A DNA stretch of 64,000 nt from Flavobacterium piscis (GCF_001686925.1 NZ_LVEN01000035.1:248001-312000), one strand, 5' to 3'; positions 43,516 through 53,421 are shown, counted from the stretch's first letter. The notes: generated from the sequence alone by a model not told the origin. Numbers and translations are program-made.

Positions 43516-44610
43516 ATGAAACGAATTAACCTTATCATCCTTTTGTTATTGGGCATTTTTACCACAAATATCTTTGCACAAAAAAACAAAAAAATGGACA
43601 TCATTGCTTACTACACGGGCGATGATAAACTGATCAACGAATACGAAGTCAATAAACTAAATCAAATTATCTTTAGCTTTTGCCATTTAAAAGATGGAAA
43701 ACTAAGCGTTGATTCTGCTAAAGATTCAACCACAATTAAGCATCTGGTTTCTCTAAAAGCATCAAATCCTCAACTTAAGATTATTTTATCTCTTGGCGGC
43801 TGGGGTGGTTGTGAGCCTTGTTCTGCTGCATTTTCAACTCCCGAAGGAAGATTGACTTTTGCAAAATCAGTAAAAGAAGTGAGCAACTATTTTAAAGCAG
43901 ATGGTTTAGATTTAGATTGGGAATATCCGGCAATTGAAGGACTGCCTGGTCATTTATTCCAGCCTGCTGATAAACCTAACTTTACAGAATTAATCAAAGT
44001 TTTGCGTTCTACTTTAGGCAAGAAGTACGAATTAAGCTTTGCTGCAGGAGGATTTCAGAAATTTTTAGATGAATCTATAGACTGGAAAACTGTAGGATCG
44101 TTAGTAAATCGTATCAACATTATGAGTTATGATTTAGTAAACGGTTATTCGACTGTTACAGGACATCATACTCCATTATACAGCACTAATCCTAAAGAAG
44201 AATCTACAGACAGAGCAGTTGATTTTTTATTGAAGCAAGGAATTCCAGCAGAAAAATTAGTTATTGGTGGTGCTTTTTATACCAGAACCTGGAAAAATGT
44301 GGAAAATATAAATAATGGTCTGTATCAGGCAGGAGAACATATTCAAGGTGTTCCTTTTAAAAGCTTTGCCGATACTTACACAGAAGCAAATGGGTGGAAA
44401 TACTTTTGGGATGATAAAGCTAAAGCTGCTTATTGGTACAACGCAAAAGAAAAAACATTTGCAACCGGAGACAACTTAACTTCTATTAAAGCTAAGGCAG
44501 AATATGCAAAAGCGAAAAAATTAGGGGGAATCATGTTTTGGGAACTTCCATTGGATACACCACGAGACGGAATGGTAAATGCCATTTATCAGGTTAAAAC
44601 AGCTCAATAA
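43516..44610 (+). CDS. Secreted GH18 chitinase-like glycoside hydrolase
   Basis: 364 aa with a Sec signal peptide (cleavage near FAQ, residue 21). The GH18 catalytic motif is DGLDLDWEYP (DxxDxDxE, Glu as acid), preceded by LSLGGWGG. IMSYDLVNGY and a late GGIMFWELPLDTP complete the TIM-barrel pattern. It should cleave chitin or related beta-1,4-GlcNAc polymers. Short chain and lack of binding modules or a T9SS C-terminal domain suggest a periplasmic or surface enzyme acting on oligomers. Confidence 0.93.
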   Translation: MKRINLIILLLLGIFTTNIFAQKNKKMDIIAYYTGDDKLINEYEVNKLNQIIFSFCHLKDGKLSVDSAKDSTTIKHLVSLKASNPQLKIILSLGGWGGCEPCSAAFSTPEGRLTFAKSVKEVSNYFKADGLDLDWEYPAIEGLPGHLFQPADKPNFTELIKVLRSTLGKKYELSFAAGGFQKFLDESIDWKTVGSLVNRINIMSYDLVNGYSTVTGHHTPLYSTNPKEESTDRAVDFLLKQGIPAEKLVIGGAFYTRTWKNVENINNGLYQAGEHIQGVPFKSFADTYTEANGWKYFWDDKAKAAYWYNAKEKTFATGDNLTSIKAKAEYAKAKKLGGIMFWELPLDTPRDGMVNAIYQVKTAQ

Positions 44611-44629
44611 ATTTATTACCAAACAATAA

Positions 44630-44665
44630 AAAAACGGCAGTTAACTAAGGTAACTGCCGTTTTTC
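44630..44665 (+). terminator. Bidirectional terminator
   Basis: AACGGCAGTTA / TAACTGCCGTT with A-run before and T-run after, between convergent genes. Confidence 0.88.
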
Positions 44666-44682
44666 TCTTTATAAAATTAAAT

Positions 44683-45177
44683 CTATTGCAATTTTGACTT
44701 ATCCAATTCACCAATAAAAGGAATTGATTCCAAAGTCTCAGCTCTTATTATAGTTTGCAAATACACTTCTAACTGAATAAATTTAGCGGCATTTATTGCT
44801 CCAACTGCTTTTTTAGCGTGATTATAAGTCTTAGAATATAATTTTTCATAAGACAGATTATTTTTTAAAGTTCCTTTTGCCAACTCATCTGCTTTCTCAT
44901 CTGTGAGAGTCGCATAATTTGCGGCATAATCATTAATAAGCTGAAATTTTGTTTGCCCCAGTGCTTTACGTTCTGTTTCATAACTATCATAAATCTTTGT
45001 AAAAGCAACACTTTGTGTATCAGACAAGTTCATGTACTGCTTTACAAGATCACTTTTTGATTTTCCATAAACACTTTGCAGAACTTCTACATCTTCTTTA
45101 AAGGAAGATTGCGCATAAGATGAAAATGTGGCAATTGCCATAATAACAATAAGACTAATTTTTTTCATAGTATTCAA
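44683..45177 (-). CDS. Secreted protein of unknown function
   Basis: 164 aa with signal peptide (MNTMKKISLIVIMAIATFSSYAQ). The mature part is helical and rich in Lys/Glu/Asp, with LSDTQSVAFTKIYDSYETERKAL, a pattern like Spy/CpxP-type periplasmic proteins and like the protein encoded at 58819. A start at the second Met (codon 4) is possible. No partner gene is adjacent. Confidence 0.75.
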   Translation of the reverse strand: MNTMKKISLIVIMAIATFSSYAQSSFKEDVEVLQSVYGKSKSDLVKQYMNLSDTQSVAFTKIYDSYETERKALGQTKFQLINDYAANYATLTDEKADELAKGTLKNNLSYEKLYSKTYNHAKKAVGAINAAKFIQLEVYLQTIIRAETLESIPFIGELDKSKLQ

Positions 45178-45506
45178 TTTTATTTATTTCTTAAAATTAA
45201 CGCACATCAAATATACTGATTTTTAACACATTAAAGATCAAACCATCAAAACATTCTTACAGTTTTAAAAAAATGAATATTGATAAGCTAATGACAAAGC
45301 TATTGTCCTTCAGCCAAATCTTTTCGAAATTCCAATTTCGAGTTTACAGATATTAATTTGTTTGTCATCATAATATTTCTATATGGAATAGGAATTCTAA
45401 TGGAAATTAAAAACAATAACATTAAAAAAAATATCTCAGGGATATTTTGCAAAAGGAGTTATTAGCATAAATCTTATGCATTGGGATGCAATACAACTCA
45501 AAATTT
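45178..45506. other. Intergenic region without recognised gene
   Basis: About 330 AT-rich bases. A minus-strand 40-codon frame at 45300-45422 lacks promoter and terminator support. A repeat or regulatory motif was not seen. Confidence 0.4.
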
Positions 45507-46031
45507 TTATTTTTTAATTTCTTGTGTCTTGGGTGCTTTAATTTCTCCATTATACGAAATTGAAGCTCTGTTATTACTATTAACAGAAAGCGTTGCACCT
45601 CCATCCAAAAAGATAGAAAACAGCAAATCATATACATCATCTTTTCCTTTAACGGTAGCTCTTACTAAAAAACTCTTTTTCTTTTTTTCTACTTTTATGT
45701 TTTCCGGTACGCCTTCAAATACTATTCCGCCATCGCCGCCTCCGTATGGTACGTTAAAAGCACGTCCAAAAAAAGGTAAATCACAAGTTGTTTTTTCTGT
45801 ATTAAATTTTAAAAAATACATATTATAATCCAGATTAATCACTCTTCCTCCTTGTGGATTGACTTTTTGAGCTTCGAAATCAAACTTTTTAGAATCAATA
45901 AGCGTTTCGATTTCTTTTTGTTTCTGCAAATCTCTTTCTGCTTTTAATTCTTTCTTTGTTTTTTCCTGCGCAAAAAGAGGAAAACTCAATAAACAGGATA
46001 ACACTAATAAAATGAATAATTTAGTTTTCAT
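45507..46031 (-). CDS. DUF4251-type secreted protein
   Basis: 174 aa with a signal peptide ending SFPLFAQ. The mature part starts with a charged helix (KKELKAERDLQKQKEIETLI) and continues with DSKKFDFEAQKVNPQGGR and LPFFGRAFNVPYGGGDGGIVF, the hallmark of the Bacteroidetes DUF4251 family (from memory). Function unknown; presumably periplasmic. Confidence 0.85.
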   Translation of the reverse strand: MKTKLFILLVLSCLLSFPLFAQEKTKKELKAERDLQKQKEIETLIDSKKFDFEAQKVNPQGGRVINLDYNMYFLKFNTEKTTCDLPFFGRAFNVPYGGGDGGIVFEGVPENIKVEKKKKSFLVRATVKGKDDVYDLLFSIFLDGGATLSVNSNNRASISYNGEIKAPKTQEIKK

Positions 46032-46063
46032 AAAATAAAGTTTTAATAAAGTAAAAAAAAGAT

Positions 46064-46501
46064 CTATTTTTTATTAAATCTCATCATGGCAATGTCACCA
46101 GAAATAAAATTCAAGGTTTTACCATCATCAGTAATATCATATGATGTGATTTTGGGTAAAGTGCTCATAAAAACCTGCTCGCCTTGTTGCCCATTCATAC
46201 ACATCATTTTGGTGACTGCCATACCTTGTGTAAAATCGATTTTATTATCAGTCAAAATGAGTTTACCTGTAAAAGAGTTACAACTATTATTTCCTGATAC
46301 ACGATTTTCCGCGAGATCGAAATTTATCGTTGGTTTTTTATTGGGATATAAACCTTCAAAAGCTATTCTGGGACCTGTAATATAATTCAGTTCCCATGTT
46401 CCTTCCAACTGATTAACAGCGCTTTCTTTTTTAGTTTTAGAAGCATTACAGGAAATTACGACAACTCCCAAAAAAACTAACGTTAGAATATTCTTTATCA
46501 T
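46064..46501 (-). CDS. META/HslJ-like lipoprotein
   Basis: 145 aa with a lipobox (VVVISC, Cys19). The META domain pattern is LEGTWELNYITG, NRVSGNNSCNSFTG and MCMNGQQGEQVFM. HslJ-type META proteins are outer-membrane lipoproteins linked to stress or antibiotic tolerance. It lies 32 bases from the DUF4251 gene in the same orientation, possibly one transcript. Confidence 0.88.
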   Translation of the reverse strand: MIKNILTLVFLGVVVISCNASKTKKESAVNQLEGTWELNYITGPRIAFEGLYPNKKPTINFDLAENRVSGNNSCNSFTGKLILTDNKIDFTQGMAVTKMMCMNGQQGEQVFMSTLPKITSYDITDDGKTLNFISGDIAMMRFNKK

Positions 46502-46713
46502 AATTTTACAGATTAAATTATAAATAATAAATACAGATTTAAAAAAAAATCAAATCGGAGCCTATACGAAATTACACAATAATTTTGGGTTGATTGTATA
46601 TCACAACATTAAATAACAACCAATAGTTTTAGATTTTTTTAACTAATTAGCTTCAATCAATGTCGGAATTTTATGTTAAATTTACTTAATCATTAATTTA
46701 AATGCCCTTATAT

Positions 46714-47241
46714 ATGAAAAAAATTATCGTTTCCTTCGCTATAATTACCGCCTTAATCATTGGCTGTAAGACCAATACAAAATCAAACGATGCCAAAACC
46801 CTGACTGTTGCCTTAGAGCCAAAAAGCAGTAGTGCCGTTGCAGGAACTGCTACTTTTACAGAGAAAAACGGCAAAGTAACTTTTGTTGCAAAAATGACTG
46901 GTTTAACTCCGGGAGTTCACGCGATACACATTCACGAAAAAGCAGATTGTAGTTCAGCCGACGGAAGTTCAGCCGGAGGACACTGGAATCCAACTTTTAA
47001 AAAACACGGAAAATGGGGTGTTGCTGAATACCACAAAGGAGACATCGGAAACTTTACTGCTGATGCAAAAGGTAACGGAACTATCACATTAACCACTGAC
47101 GAATGGTGTATTGGTTGTGGAGACACCAACAAAGATGTTCTTGGAAAAGGTTTGATTGTACATCAGGGAACTGATGATTTTACAACTCAGCCAACCGGAA
47201 ATGCAGGCGGAAGAGTTGCTTGTGCCGGAATCATCAAATAA
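46714..47241 (+). CDS. sodC: Cu/Zn superoxide dismutase, lipoprotein
   Basis: 175 aa from the ATG at 46714; the Met four codons upstream would put charged-poor residues before the signal. Lipobox LIIGC places Cys near residue 19. Copper and zinc ligands are in HAIHIHEKADC, GGHWNP, YHKGDIGN and IVHQGTDDF, and the final GNAGGRVACAG holds the disulfide Cys and catalytic Arg. An insertion with two Cys (DEWCIGCGD) is unusual compared with the E. coli enzyme. It removes superoxide outside the cytoplasm. Confidence 0.94.
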   Translation: MKKIIVSFAIITALIIGCKTNTKSNDAKTLTVALEPKSSSAVAGTATFTEKNGKVTFVAKMTGLTPGVHAIHIHEKADCSSADGSSAGGHWNPTFKKHGKWGVAEYHKGDIGNFTADAKGNGTITLTTDEWCIGCGDTNKDVLGKGLIVHQGTDDFTTQPTGNAGGRVACAGIIK

Positions 47242-47346
47242 AAAAACAATAACCACTACATTTTCACAAAATCTAGTGGTTATTTCATTTAAAATTTATC
47301 CTAAGACAAGAAAAAGATATAGCTTTGCAGCTATAAATTAAAGTTA

Positions 47347-48549
47347 ATGATTAACCCATCAGCACCAGGTTGGATAGATAAGTTTTTTAGTGAACAAAAA
47401 TTTTCAGAAGCTATACCTTTTGAGACTACAGATTCGTTTTACTATAAAGTCAGAGAAACCGGTTTTATCTATGGCCACATCATAACTATCGATTCCCGAA
47501 TTCCAATTCATATAAAAGGCTGGTTTAAAACCGAAATTTCTAAAGTTGCTTTATTAAATACTTTGTACGGCGTTTTTTGTTTAGAAAAAAGAAGCTTTGA
47601 ACCCAATAACTTTATCAGCGAAGTTTTAAAATTTTATAAAGAAATGAATCCTGAAGGGTTTAATTTGTTCAAAATTTTACTTCCAAAAGACACTCCTTCC
47701 CTTTCTTTAGAAAATATAATTGATCAACGAGTTCAGACAAATGACAGCATCATTAGTAAAAACTTTTCGCATTTAGTAACCAATGCGCTTTTGTTTATTG
47801 ATGTTTTGGCTTTTAGACAATACCTGGAAAAAGGCGCAATTCCTGAAAAATATTTAAAACGAATCGAAGAAACTGTATTGGGCATTGTAGCTTTGGCCTT
47901 AAAAACCAAAACTGTCAAATCACAACACGACGATTTATTAATTAAACTTTTTGAAGCTTCTATTCGATATTCGAAATTCTCAAAAGTTACTGTAGATACA
48001 TTAGAAACCTTACAGCTCGACTATTTCAGTAATAAACTGGAACATTATTATTTAATTGATATGGCCGGAATGGCTTTATGGAGCGATGGTGTTGTCGAAA
48101 ATGAAGAAGCTTATTTTTTATACTCGTTAGGATCAATGATGGGAGTTTCTGATGATTTTGTTACCCAAAGTATCGATACAACAAATACTTTTATTACAAC
48201 TCATAAAAAGAAAATTCCCTATTTTAATTATTCTAACCCAGTCAAGCATTTCTATGATCAAATGACGCACAGCGTTGTAAAACTGATTGTAAGAAACAAA
48301 AACAGACTAGTTAAGGAAATTATTCAGAGTAAGGAATTAATGGTTCTACTGGCTTATTCTACAACCAGGGATCTGGATGCCAAAGAAAAGAAAAAAGTAA
48401 AAAAACAGCTTTTAGATATTTGCAAAACCATTCCGTCATTAACTATATTTTTACTTCCTGGCGGAAGTTTGTTATTACCAATTCTAATAAAGTTTATTCC
48501 AACTTTACTGCCGTCGGCCTTTAACGAAAATCTGGATGAAAATGAATAA
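47347..48549 (+). CDS. LETM1-related biofilm-associated protein-like
   Basis: 400 aa. The C-terminal 60 residues (LLDICKTIPSLTIFLLPGGS then LLLPILIKFIPTLLPSAF) are a LETM1-like membrane segment. The middle (MALWSDGVVENEEAYFLYSLG) resembles a TerB/calcium-helix-like element. The family is conserved in Flavobacteriia and annotated as LETM1-related and biofilm-associated (from memory). Monocistronic with terminator. Confidence 0.8.
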   Translation: MINPSAPGWIDKFFSEQKFSEAIPFETTDSFYYKVRETGFIYGHIITIDSRIPIHIKGWFKTEISKVALLNTLYGVFCLEKRSFEPNNFISEVLKFYKEMNPEGFNLFKILLPKDTPSLSLENIIDQRVQTNDSIISKNFSHLVTNALLFIDVLAFRQYLEKGAIPEKYLKRIEETVLGIVALALKTKTVKSQHDDLLIKLFEASIRYSKFSKVTVDTLETLQLDYFSNKLEHYYLIDMAGMALWSDGVVENEEAYFLYSLGSMMGVSDDFVTQSIDTTNTFITTHKKKIPYFNYSNPVKHFYDQMTHSVVKLIVRNKNRLVKEIIQSKELMVLLAYSTTRDLDAKEKKKVKKQLLDICKTIPSLTIFLLPGGSLLLPILIKFIPTLLPSAFNENLDENE

Positions 48550-48551
48550 AA

Positions 48552-48578
48552 AAAATCGCCCTTTTGAGGCGATTTTTT
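48552..48578. terminator. Bidirectional terminator
   Basis: AATCGCC / GGCGATT with flanking A and T runs between convergent genes. Confidence 0.85.
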
Positions 48579-48583
48579 AATTT

Positions 48584-49222
48584 TTATAGATTACTTAGCT
48601 GATATACCTCATCTAATTCATCATTCGAAGCAATATTTACATTCAAATCGGTTACAAAACCTGAATTCAAACCATAAACCCATCCGTGCAGCATTAAATC
48701 CTGACCGTTTTTCCATGCACTTTGTACAATCGAAGTTTTTGCCAGGTTGTATACTTGTTCTTTAGCATTGATTTCAACAAAAGCATTAAAACGTTCTGTT
48801 TCATCTTCAATTGAGTTTAAGTATTTATCATGCAAACGATACTCATCTTTAATGTGACGAATCCAGTTGTCGATAATTCCGACAGACATATTACCCATTG
48901 CTGCTTTTACACCACCACAACCGTAATGTCCGCAAACAATAACATGTTTTACTTTTAGTACATTTACAGCGTAATCCAGAACACTCAGCATATTCATATC
49001 AGAGTGAACAACCATATTGGCAATATTACGATGCACAAAAACTTCTCCTGGTTTAGCTCCAATAATTTCATTTGCAGGAACACGGCTGTCAGAACATCCA
49101 ATCCATAATAATGGCGGAGTTTGTCCTTTTGCTAAATCTGCAAAATAATTAGGATCTAATGCTAATGATTTTTCAACCCACTCTTTGTTGTTTTCTAATA
49201 ACTGCTTATAAAACTCTCTCAT
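48584..49222 (-). CDS. can: Beta-class carbonic anhydrase
   Basis: 212 aa. Zinc ligands and catalytic dyad are visible: CSDSRVPANEI, HRNIANMV and CGHYGCGGVKAAM, with the expected Cys-His-Cys and Asp-Arg pair. It interconverts CO2 and bicarbonate in the cytoplasm. It lies just downstream of a SulP transporter in the same orientation (122-bp gap), so bicarbonate uptake and hydration are probably coupled. Confidence 0.96.
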   Translation of the reverse strand: MREFYKQLLENNKEWVEKSLALDPNYFADLAKGQTPPLLWIGCSDSRVPANEIIGAKPGEVFVHRNIANMVVHSDMNMLSVLDYAVNVLKVKHVIVCGHYGCGGVKAAMGNMSVGIIDNWIRHIKDEYRLHDKYLNSIEDETERFNAFVEINAKEQVYNLAKTSIVQSAWKNGQDLMLHGWVYGLNSGFVTDLNVNIASNDELDEVYQLSNL

Positions 49223-49344
49223 TTTTTTGTTTTTTTTTGAATGGTATTTCTACATGATTAAACATATTAAAAATAACTAATGTAAAGTTATCTAATTTTT
49301 AATATTTCTCACAATGAAGAAATACCTTAATTAATTTAATTTGT

Positions 49345-50994
49345 TTAAAAATCTTCTTTTATCGTTTCTTTTTTGACCAATGCTCTTTTTGCAACGTCAT
49401 AATAATGTTCTATGGATACATGATTATTAAGATCAGGTGAATTTTCAAGCTCGTAAGCTTCTTTAAATCCTTTTAGTTTTACCTTGATATTTTCATCAAT
49501 TGCTCTCGTTTCTTTAAACTCACGAATTAAATCCAGCACATCATGGGCAATATATTCGGTATCCTGCGCATTGATAATTACTTTAGAGTTTTCCGGAATT
49601 TCATTCAATGTTAATTTAATAGCTGCTTTATTCAAGAATGAAACTTCCTGAGCCAAATCGATATGAATAACATCGCCATCTTCGTATTCTTCTTTTTTGA
49701 AACTGTAAGCTCTTTTTAGATTTCCTCTTAGTACAAAAATCACACTAATGATAATTCCTAAAGCCACACCTTTAAGTAAATCTGTTGCTACAACAAACAC
49801 TAAAGTGGCAACAAAAGGTATAAATTGATATTTCCCTTTCTCCCAAAAATGTTTGAATGTTGCAGGTTTTGCTAATTTATATCCTACCAAAATTAATACA
49901 GTTGCCAAAGTAGCCAACGGAATTTTATTTAATATTGCAGGAATAGACAAAACACTTATTAGTAAAAGCACACCATGAATTATAGCTGACATTTTAGATT
50001 TTGCACCTGCGTTATTATTAGCAGATGACCTTACCACAACTGATGTCATTGGTAAACCACCTAAAAGTGAACTTACAATATTACCTATACCTTGTGCTCT
50101 AAGCTCAACATTGGTATTGGTGTAACGTTTTTGCACATCCATTCTATCGGCTGCCTCGATACATAAAAGTGTTTCTATAGAAGCTACAATGGCAATTGTA
50201 ATAGCAACTACCCAAACTTGCGGATTTGTAACCGCGGCAAAATTTGGCGTAATTAAAATAGATTTAAATTCATCAAAAGACTTTGGAACTGGCAATGAAA
50301 CCAAATGTTCTTTTGCAATTGCCAATGAGCTTCCTGTAGCTATAAAAAATTCATTTAAAGCTATACCTATAACAACAGCAACAAGCGCTCCCGGAATTAA
50401 TTTTAATTTCTTTAAAAAAGGTACTTTATCCCAAGAGATCAATATTACAAGCGAAACTAGTGAAACCACTACTGCTCCTAATTGTATATGATTTAGCACA
50501 TCAAATAAAAATGAAAAGGAATTGCTTCCGTCGTTTTGAATAAAAGCCTGATCACCTTCAAAATCTGCATCATAACCAAAAGCATGCGGCAATTGTTTCA
50601 GGATAATAATAATACCGATACCCGCCAGCATTCCCTCAATAACATTTGTGGGAAAATAATTCGAGATACTTCCGGCTTTTAAAAACCCTAATGCTAACTG
50701 AATTAGTCCCGCAATAAAAACAGACATTAAAAACACATCGAAAGCACCAAAATCAGTAATAGCGGTTAAAACAATAGCTGTTAATCCAGCTGCTGGCCCC
50801 GAAACACTAATATGTGACTGACTTAGATAGCCAACAATAATACCACCAATAACACCTGCGATAATACCAGAAAACAACGGCGCTCCAGAGGCCATTGCAA
50901 TACCTAAACACAATGGAAGAGCCACCAAAAAAACCACTAAACCTGAAGCGAAATCAGATTTAAGGTTGGCAAAAAGATTGATTTTTTTTGTCAT
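49345..50994 (-). CDS. SulP-family anion (bicarbonate) transporter with STAS domain
   Basis: 549 aa, about 12 membrane helices, N-terminal core with FLVALPLCLGIAMASG and SVSGPAAGLTA, VGNIVSSLLGGLPMTSVVVRS-type central motif, and a C-terminal STAS domain (about residues 440-520). SulP proteins carry bicarbonate or sulfate. Pairing with carbonic anhydrase favours bicarbonate (BicA-like). A sulfate role is possible but less likely. Confidence 0.92.
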   Translation of the reverse strand: MTKKINLFANLKSDFASGLVVFLVALPLCLGIAMASGAPLFSGIIAGVIGGIIVGYLSQSHISVSGPAAGLTAIVLTAITDFGAFDVFLMSVFIAGLIQLALGFLKAGSISNYFPTNVIEGMLAGIGIIIILKQLPHAFGYDADFEGDQAFIQNDGSNSFSFLFDVLNHIQLGAVVVSLVSLVILISWDKVPFLKKLKLIPGALVAVVIGIALNEFFIATGSSLAIAKEHLVSLPVPKSFDEFKSILITPNFAAVTNPQVWVVAITIAIVASIETLLCIEAADRMDVQKRYTNTNVELRAQGIGNIVSSLLGGLPMTSVVVRSSANNNAGAKSKMSAIIHGVLLLISVLSIPAILNKIPLATLATVLILVGYKLAKPATFKHFWEKGKYQFIPFVATLVFVVATDLLKGVALGIIISVIFVLRGNLKRAYSFKKEEYEDGDVIHIDLAQEVSFLNKAAIKLTLNEIPENSKVIINAQDTEYIAHDVLDLIREFKETRAIDENIKVKLKGFKEAYELENSPDLNNHVSIEHYYDVAKRALVKKETIKEDF

Positions 50995-51079
50995 AATAAT
51001 ACAATACTAAAAAAATTATTCATTAAAGATTTACCACATTTAATCAAAAATGCAGTGTAGTTCAAAATAATCGGAAGTA

Positions 51080-51361
51080 TTATATCAAGTTGGGAGGTGG
51101 AGCAAATATGCTCGGAGAAATATTATCTAATTTTACGATGTTTTCAGAAACAATCGTTTTCTTCTGAATATAGACAGGTAATACTACCTCATGTTCTAAT
51201 ACCACAGGATGTACTATAGATTTAAGTTCCTTATGAACTTCTTCTTCTGCACAATTAAAAGATATAGCCGTATTAGTCCCTTTCTTTATCGCCTGAACAA
51301 TTGTTGGGGTCGATAAGAAGGCAATAAATATAAATAATAATATACGGGCTAGTATTTTCAT
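51080..51361 (-). CDS. Small exported protein of unknown function
   Basis: 93 aa from the Met at 51361 (upstream Met at 51385 would precede the signal peptide). Signal peptide MKILARILLFIFIAFLSTPT; the mature part is short, with NCAEEEVHKELKS and a proline-rich end (FAPPPNLI). Alone between sulP and dps. Function unknown. Confidence 0.65.
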   Translation of the reverse strand: MKILARILLFIFIAFLSTPTIVQAIKKGTNTAISFNCAEEEVHKELKSIVHPVVLEHEVVLPVYIQKKTIVSENIVKLDNISPSIFAPPPNLI

Positions 51362-51432
51362 CGAAGCAAAAATAGTGTTAAACAAATAAAATCAAAGCTT
51401 GTGAGCAAAATTTTTATACAAATTTAACAATA

Positions 51433-51472
51433 ACAAAAAAGCAGAATTATCTAATGTGACAATTCTGCTTTT
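51433..51472 (-). terminator. Terminator of dps
   Basis: AAAGCAGAATT / AATTCTGCTTT with T-run on the minus strand, 20 bases past the dps stop. Confidence 0.85.
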
Positions 51473-51493
51473 AATTATTTTATAAACAAGGCT

Positions 51494-51973
51494 TTACAAT
51501 TCTTCTTCTAACCATGCTCTCATCATCCAGATTGTTTTTTCCTGCTCTGCAATGAAGTCACTCATCATAGAATTTGTTCCCTCATCATTAATTTCATCAG
51601 ATTGATTCAAAATTTCTCTTTCAATTCTCAATAAATCAGATAAAGAATTTACAATAAGATGAACTGCTTTTTCATCATTCGAGATATTTTTTCCAACTGC
51701 CAATTTGTTATTTTTAATATAATCTTCGAATGTATGTAACGGAGTCCCTCCTATTGTTAATACTCTTTCTGCGATCATATCAATTTTTAATTGGGCATCT
51801 GTGTATAATTCTTCAAACTTAACATGTAAATCAAAGAAACGTTTACCACGAATATTCCAGTGTATTCCTCTTAAGTTTTGATAATATACTTGAAAATTTG
51901 ACAACAGAATATTCAATTCCTTTACTAACAATTCTGACTCTTTTACAGGCAATCCTAAAATATTTGTTTTCAT
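51494..51973 (-). CDS. dps: Dps-family ferritin-like DNA-binding protein
   Basis: 159 aa. Ferroxidase-centre signature LRGIHWNIRGKRFFDLHVKF then EELYTDAQLKIDMIAERV, and IGGTPLHTFEDY. It stores iron and protects DNA from peroxide. Divergent from oxyR across 108 bp, a natural arrangement for peroxide control. Confidence 0.95.
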   Translation of the reverse strand: MKTNILGLPVKESELLVKELNILLSNFQVYYQNLRGIHWNIRGKRFFDLHVKFEELYTDAQLKIDMIAERVLTIGGTPLHTFEDYIKNNKLAVGKNISNDEKAVHLIVNSLSDLLRIEREILNQSDEINDEGTNSMMSDFIAEQEKTIWMMRAWLEEEL

Positions 51974-52053
51974 AGTTTTTCGTTTTATAATAAGTTTACT
52001 ACAAATTTAATATAAGTTCTTTTAAAATAGTATAAAAAAAAATTATATTTTCT

Positions 52054-52061
52054 TATTTTTG
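52054..52061 (+). promoter_or_regulatory. -7 box of oxyR
   Basis: TATTTTTG 20 bp before the oxyR start, in the dps-oxyR divergent region. Confidence 0.55.
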
Positions 52062-52081
52062 CATCACAAAATACTATCAAA

Positions 52082-53023
52082 ATGACGATTACTCAATTAC
52101 AATATGTGTTAGCTGTTGCCGAACACAAAAATTTTACACTTGCTGCCGAAAAATGTTTTGTTACACAACCTACATTAAGTATGCAGATTCAGAAGATTGA
52201 AGAAGAGCTTAATATTTTAATTTTTGATAGAAGTAAGAAACCCATTCAGCTTACAGACATTGGTCAAAAAATTGTAAATCAGGCCAAAAATATTGTTAAT
52301 GAAGCAGATAGAATCAAAGATATTGTAGAACAGCAAAAAGGTTTTATTGGAGGGGAATTTCGTTTAGGAATTATACCTACCATAATGCCTACTCTTTTAC
52401 CAATGTTTTTAAACAATTTTATCAAAAAATATCCAAAAGTAAAACTCTTAATCGAAGAGCTCAACACAGATGAGATTATTATTAAATTAAAAAACGGACA
52501 TCTTGATGCTGCCATTGCCGCAACGCCGCTTGAAGACGAAAAAATAAAAGAGATTGTTTTGTATTTTGAACCTTTTGTAGCGTATATCCCGGAACATCAC
52601 GCCAGTTTTCAGAAAGACGAAATTGAAGTTTCGGATTTAAACATCAATGAAATTTTGCTTTTGCAGGACGGACATTGTTTTAGAGACGGAATTTTGAATT
52701 TATGCAAAAATGGTACTGATATCGACCAGAATAATTTTCAGATACAAAGCGGCAGCTTTGAAACCCTGATAAAATTAGCCGACGAAGGTTTGGGTACAAC
52801 GCTACTTCCGTACTTGCACACCTTAGACTTAAAAGATTCCGACAAACTGAAGCTACGAAATTTTAAGGAACCAAAACCCGCTCGTGAGGTAAGTTTAATT
52901 TACCCAAAAAGCGAATTAAAAATGCAAATCATCGACGCTCTGCGATCTACAATTGCCGGAGTTGTAAAAGGAGCAATTGTTTTTCAGAACGTTCAAATTG
53001 TGAGTCCGCTACAAAAGAAATAG
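52082..53023 (+). CDS. oxyR: Peroxide-sensing LysR-type regulator OxyR
   Basis: 313 aa. N-terminal LysR helix-turn-helix (TLAAEKCFVTQPTLSMQIQKI then EEEL). The regulatory domain has GHCFRDGILNLC, with the two redox cysteines nine positions apart as in E. coli OxyR Cys199/Cys208. It is divergent from dps, its expected target. Hydrogen peroxide should form the disulfide and activate dps. Confidence 0.95.
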   Translation: MTITQLQYVLAVAEHKNFTLAAEKCFVTQPTLSMQIQKIEEELNILIFDRSKKPIQLTDIGQKIVNQAKNIVNEADRIKDIVEQQKGFIGGEFRLGIIPTIMPTLLPMFLNNFIKKYPKVKLLIEELNTDEIIIKLKNGHLDAAIAATPLEDEKIKEIVLYFEPFVAYIPEHHASFQKDEIEVSDLNINEILLLQDGHCFRDGILNLCKNGTDIDQNNFQIQSGSFETLIKLADEGLGTTLLPYLHTLDLKDSDKLKLRNFKEPKPAREVSLIYPKSELKMQIIDALRSTIAGVVKGAIVFQNVQIVSPLQKK

Positions 53024-53029
53024 ACATAA

Positions 53030-53060
53030 AAAAAGGAGCCAATTTGGCTCCTTTTTTTTT
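53030..53060. terminator. Bidirectional terminator
   Basis: AAAGGAGCCAA / TTGGCTCCTTT between convergent genes with long A and T runs. Confidence 0.88.
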
Positions 53061-53256
53061 ATACTTTGATTAGTAGTAAACTTTGTTTTAGTTCTGGTTT
53101 TTCGATAATAAAATTCATTAACCATTCCTGTAATTGCTCCATTTCGTATGGTAACAGCGTTTTGATAGCTTTTTCTAATTCTTTACAGAAAAGTATCGGA
53201 TCGAAACTTACTCTCTCAAGTATTGATTTCGTGTAATCAAACATCATTTTTGACAT
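53059..53256 (-). CDS. Small conserved-looking protein
   Basis: 65 aa from the Met at 53256 (a longer frame from 53304 starts in a region without promoter). Two amphipathic helices: FDYTKSILERVSFDPILFCK then ELEKAIKTLLPYEMEQLQEWL. No motif recognised. The type is common in Flavobacteriaceae genomes. Confidence 0.65.
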   Translation of the reverse strand: MSKMMFDYTKSILERVSFDPILFCKELEKAIKTLLPYEMEQLQEWLMNFIIEKPELKQSLLLIKV

Positions 53257-53421
53257 AATAAAATAAGATTTTCGGGGGTTATCTATATTTCTAAACTCGC
53301 ACAAATTTAATCAAATATCATTCATATGCGTTTATTTTAACTTATTATTTTAAAAACTTTAGCAACGAATACGTTTTCTTAATATGCATAAATCAATATA
53401 GAATCATTCTAAACAACTCAT

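Noticed and set aside
45300..45422. 40-codon minus-strand frame (MLLFLISIRIPIPYRN...)
   Set aside because: No -7 box or terminator of its own; not comparable to the two framed small ORFs near 15.5-16.1 kb.
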